In this document: piece after piece, positions 5,371 through 6,951 of the stretch
Position numbering within the stretch: the first letter of the stretch is position 1
Layout of the letters: the number at the start of each line of letters is the position of its first letter
Notes under the pieces: generated by a model
What the model was told of the DNA's origin: nothing
The model's input: the letters and a program-made list of their open reading frames with translations, nothing else
Databases searched by the model: none
DNA from: Hyphomicrobiales bacterium
Lineage (GTDB): Bacteria; Pseudomonadota; Alphaproteobacteria; Rhizobiales; Xanthobacteraceae
Direction: 5' to 3'
Assembly (NCBI GenBank): GCA_017304505.1
Contig: JAFKKQ010000358.1
Coordinates: forward strand, 1 to 6,951
DNA length: 6,951 nucleotides
Position numbers and translations under genes: made by a program

Positions 5371-5988
5371 ATGATGAAGAGCCTGTTCGAAATCGTTACA
5401 GGGGTGACGTTTTGGCTGACGGCGATTGCGGTGTCAGGACTGCTGTCACCCTCTGTTGCATCGGCGCAAAAATTCGTGGTCACGTCGGTTGCCGAAAAGA
5501 AGATCGCCCAACTCCCGGCCGGCCCCCTGTTCTGGCAAATCGAAACCTTTCCCACGCTTGCGCAAGCGCAGGCTGCGGCCGGTCCGACCTCATTGGCCGC
5601 CGATGTTTCCGGAAAAGTTTGGCTGTTCACGCTCGGGCCCAAAGGCTCTGCCGGGCATGGCGGAACCCCTGTCACCGAGATTGGACCCGTGCCATCCGTC
5701 ACAGCGCCCGAATATCTCCTGCGCATCAACCACGCCGGAGGGCCGCCCGGAGCCAAGACGCCTGTGCATATGCATCCGGGATCGGAGACCTTCTACGTGT
5801 TAGCCGGACGACTCGGACAAAGGACGCCACATGGTGTCAGCTACGCCGAGGCGCGGCAGTCCATGAACGGACATGACCCGGGGACGCCAATGGAGGTTTT
5901 CAATCCCGGCACCGTCGATCTCGACCAACTGGTCATGTTTGTCGTGGATGCGAGCAAACCATTCTCGATACCCGCCAAGCTGCCATAG
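5371..5988 (+). CDS. Secreted cupin-domain protein
   Basis: A 205-residue protein with a signal peptide (about residues 1-32, hydrophobic VTFWLTAIAVSGLLS, cleavage after SVASA before QKF), so it acts in the periplasm or outside. The C-terminal half (about 113-195) is a single cupin barrel. Motif 1 is complete: G127, H133, H135, E139, G146 in GAKTPVHMHPGSETFYVLAG, matching G(x)5HxH(x)3E(x)6G. In motif 2 (PGTPMEVFN, 170-178) the expected third metal-binding His is Met174, while the closing Asn178 is present. Metal binding may therefore be three-coordinate or helped by another His such as H168. The substrate cannot be deduced. The ATG at 5371 follows GAGGAGG by 9 bases; a second ATG directly after it is also possible. 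It is divergent from a winged-helix/TPR regulator that probably controls it. Confidence 0.87.
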   Translation: MMKSLFEIVTGVTFWLTAIAVSGLLSPSVASAQKFVVTSVAEKKIAQLPAGPLFWQIETFPTLAQAQAAAGPTSLAADVSGKVWLFTLGPKGSAGHGGTPVTEIGPVPSVTAPEYLLRINHAGGPPGAKTPVHMHPGSETFYVLAGRLGQRTPHGVSYAEARQSMNGHDPGTPMEVFNPGTVDLDQLVMFVVDASKPFSIPAKLP

Positions 5989-6056
5989 CAACTGACATTT
6001 GGGCGGCCAAAGTCACAGCCTGCTAAATCTCGCTTCAGCTTCAAACAAGTCCGAAG

Positions 6057-6070
6057 AACGTTAGAACGTT
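6057..6070. repeat. Tandem AACGTT hexamers
   Basis: AACGTT occurs twice separated by AG; each hexamer is itself a palindrome, so the unit can be read as a direct or inverted repeat. It lies about 70 bases after the cupin stop codon in otherwise featureless DNA. It may be a protein-binding site or chance. Confidence 0.3.
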
Positions 6071-6095
6071 GATGCCGGTTCCTTTCGCTTGGAGG

Positions 6096-6131
6096 TGGCG
6101 GAGAGGGAGGAACTGGCAGCTAACCCTCTCC
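6096..6131. repeat. 8-bp hairpin whose left arm resembles the 3' end of a tRNA-Ser gene
   Basis: GGAGAGGG (6100-6107) and CCCTCTCC (6124-6131) form a perfect 8-bp inverted repeat with a 16-base loop. On the minus strand the segment ends CCTCCCTCTCCGCCA, which is how many bacterial tRNA-Ser genes end (T-arm base, acceptor strand CCTCTCC, discriminator G, CCA). The minus strand also starts GGAGAGG, as the tRNA-Ser 5' acceptor strand does, but there is no room for the arms between. This could be a leftover attachment site at a tRNA-Ser or simply a bidirectional terminator for the two convergent genes. No functional tRNA is present. Confidence 0.35.
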
Positions 6132-6157
6132 ACGTAGGCGAGCGCAAGCCAGCGAAT

Positions 6158-6844
6158 TCAAAGGTAACCGGGAGGAGGTCCACCGCTCCGCCTTGCGCTT
6201 AGAGCGCGGCTCAACATCATAGATGGCGAACCGCCAGGGCCCCTTCCCACTTTGCATCGAGATACTCGCAAACAAGGCGTCGGTGGCAGTGATGTGGCGT
6301 CGCTTCCGAGCAGATTCTTGGCAACCACCGGCAGGCTGTATCGAGCATCATTGTCCACCATGTAAGCGCGTAGGCTCTTATTGCCATTGAAGTCATTTTC
6401 AAAGAATTCGAAGTTCGCCCGGCCAATTCTAACCGCTGCCAGTGAACCGATATTGGTTCCCTCTTGAACATAGGCAGCCTTCCTAGCGCACTTCCAAACT
6501 CCAGTCGTCTGAACATTGTTCTGAAACGCCGCCGCAAGTGTTGAAACCAATGGCGGCGCGCCAGTACCAAACCACGTGTTCGAAGCTGCAGTGACGAACT
6601 TTACCGAAGCAAGGTCAATTTGCGTATCTTCGGTGCGATGTGGATAAATGCCGCTAGACGCTGCGCCAGCGTTATCGAGCTGAACCGTCGCTCCAGGCTG
6701 TATGCCATACGTGGTGAGTTGAGTGCCGGTCCAGTTAGAGCAGTTCGGAAGCGGCCTTACCATAGTACCGCCCTTCGAATCCCAACCAGCGACACAATAG
6801 TTGCCTTGATGCATTTCCGTCACGTCCGTGATCAAGATTTGCAT
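6158..6844 (-). CDS. DuOB-like (dual OB-fold) domain protein with an apparent C-terminal frameshift
   Basis: A 228-residue open frame. Residues 1 to about 178 look like one conserved domain I associate with the dual OB-containing (DuOB) family: MQILITDVTEMHQGNYCVAG, WD, MVRPLPNCSNW, SSGIYPHRTEDTQID, NVQTTGVWKCARKAAYV, GSLAAVRIGRANFEFFEND, KSLRAYMVDNDARYSLPVVA. Such domains are thought to bind nucleic acid or nucleotides, but the function is not established. After L178 the frame turns into Pro/Ser/Arg-rich sequence (PPTPCLRVSRCKVGRGPGGS) unlike the rest. From 6308 another minus frame with stronger G/C third-position bias is open to a stop at 6120, beginning RKRRHITATDALFASISMQS. A 1-2 base indel near 6310 is therefore likely and the gene may be damaged. 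The ATG at 6844 has a good GGAGG site 7 bases upstream. It is probably cytoplasmic, with no signal peptide. Confidence 0.7.
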   Translation of the reverse strand: MQILITDVTEMHQGNYCVAGWDSKGGTMVRPLPNCSNWTGTQLTTYGIQPGATVQLDNAGAASSGIYPHRTEDTQIDLASVKFVTAASNTWFGTGAPPLVSTLAAAFQNNVQTTGVWKCARKAAYVQEGTNIGSLAAVRIGRANFEFFENDFNGNKSLRAYMVDNDARYSLPVVAKNLLGSDATSLPPTPCLRVSRCKVGRGPGGSPSMMLSRALSARRSGGPPPGYL

Positions 6845-6879
6845 GCGCCCCCCTCCAGCTCACACACTTACAAGCTTAG

Positions 6880-6951
6880 TTAGTCATCCGACACGCCGAT
6901 CGCGCGGACTGCGTCTGCTACCTGCAGACCCTGTGCCATCAGCACGTCAAC
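6880..6951 (-). pseudogene. Truncated IS3-type transposase OrfA (N-terminal helix-turn-helix stub)
   Basis: On the minus strand, entering from the right edge, the frame reads VDVLMAQGLQVADAVRAIGV, then SDD and TAA at 6880-6882. This closely resembles the N-terminal HTH of IS3-family OrfA proteins (usual form: REVDVLxxQGxxVADAxRxIGVSExTYYRWRKEYGG). The conserved TYYRW part that should follow is replaced by a stop, so the element is cut off exactly inside the helix-turn-helix. The DuOB-like gene starts 35 bases further on. The beginning of OrfA lies outside the window. Confidence 0.75.

Noticed and set aside
5289..5756. A 155-residue minus-strand open frame overlapping the cupin gene
   Set aside because: It is antisense to the cupin gene with its signal peptide and complete motif 1, and has no motif of its own.
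6096..6131. A functional tRNA gene at the GGAGAGG...CCTCTCCGCCA segment
   Set aside because: Only 16 bases separate the two acceptor-like arms, so there is no room for D, anticodon or T arms.

Overview
The window looks like a piece of a GC-rich alphaproteobacterial genome, most likely of the Bradyrhizobium/Rhodopseudomonas type. That is inferred from the high GC content, strong G/C bias at third codon positions, Shine-Dalgarno-preceded starts, and protein families common in that group: a winged-helix/TPR regulator, a LuxR remnant with a PAS segment, and small secreted Cys-rich proteins. No species-level marker is present.

Left part (1-1930, all minus strand): the promoter-proximal end of a heavy-metal RND efflux operon. 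Reading leftward it holds a small Cys/His-containing exported or membrane-anchored protein (1541-1894), the periplasmic adaptor CzcB/CusB type (216-1448), and the first 69 residues of the inner-membrane pump CzcA/CusA type, which runs off the left edge. A perfect 11-bp inverted repeat (1896-1930) sits at the head of the operon and is a good operator candidate. A GNRA-loop hairpin (1507-1522) lies between the small gene and the adaptor. No TolC-type outer-membrane gene is seen upstream of the adaptor.

Middle part (1931-3624, plus strand): a mixture of decayed and live genes. A LuxR-type regulator survives only as a PAS-like piece joined out of frame to its DNA-binding C-terminus (about 1990-2272), followed by a terminator-like hairpin. 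Then come two small secreted proteins in tandem (2438-2821 and 2863-3300), each with a signal peptide, four cysteines and good ribosome binding sites; neither belongs to a family I recognise. After them lies about 320 bp without an intact gene, holding a scrap of a glyoxalase/VOC-family C-terminus and two inverted repeats.

Right part (3625-6951): a CadC/OmpR-like winged-helix regulator with a TolB-like domain and TPR tail (3625-5208, minus) is divergent from a secreted cupin protein (5371-5988, plus). The 162-bp gap between them carries a set of short direct and inverted repeats suited to winged-helix binding. Further right, a DuOB-like (dual OB) protein (6158-6844, minus) seems to change reading frame near its C-terminus, is preceded by a truncated IS3-type transposase OrfA stub (6880-6951, minus), and is followed by a hairpin whose arm resembles the 3' end of a tRNA-Ser gene.

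Taken together: one working metal-resistance operon, one regulator-effector pair, one novel-looking pair of secreted proteins, and several gene fossils plus IS debris. This suggests an accessory region with repeated insertion and deletion. I see no CRISPR array, intact RNA gene or complete mobile element, and no convincing multi-gene defence system.
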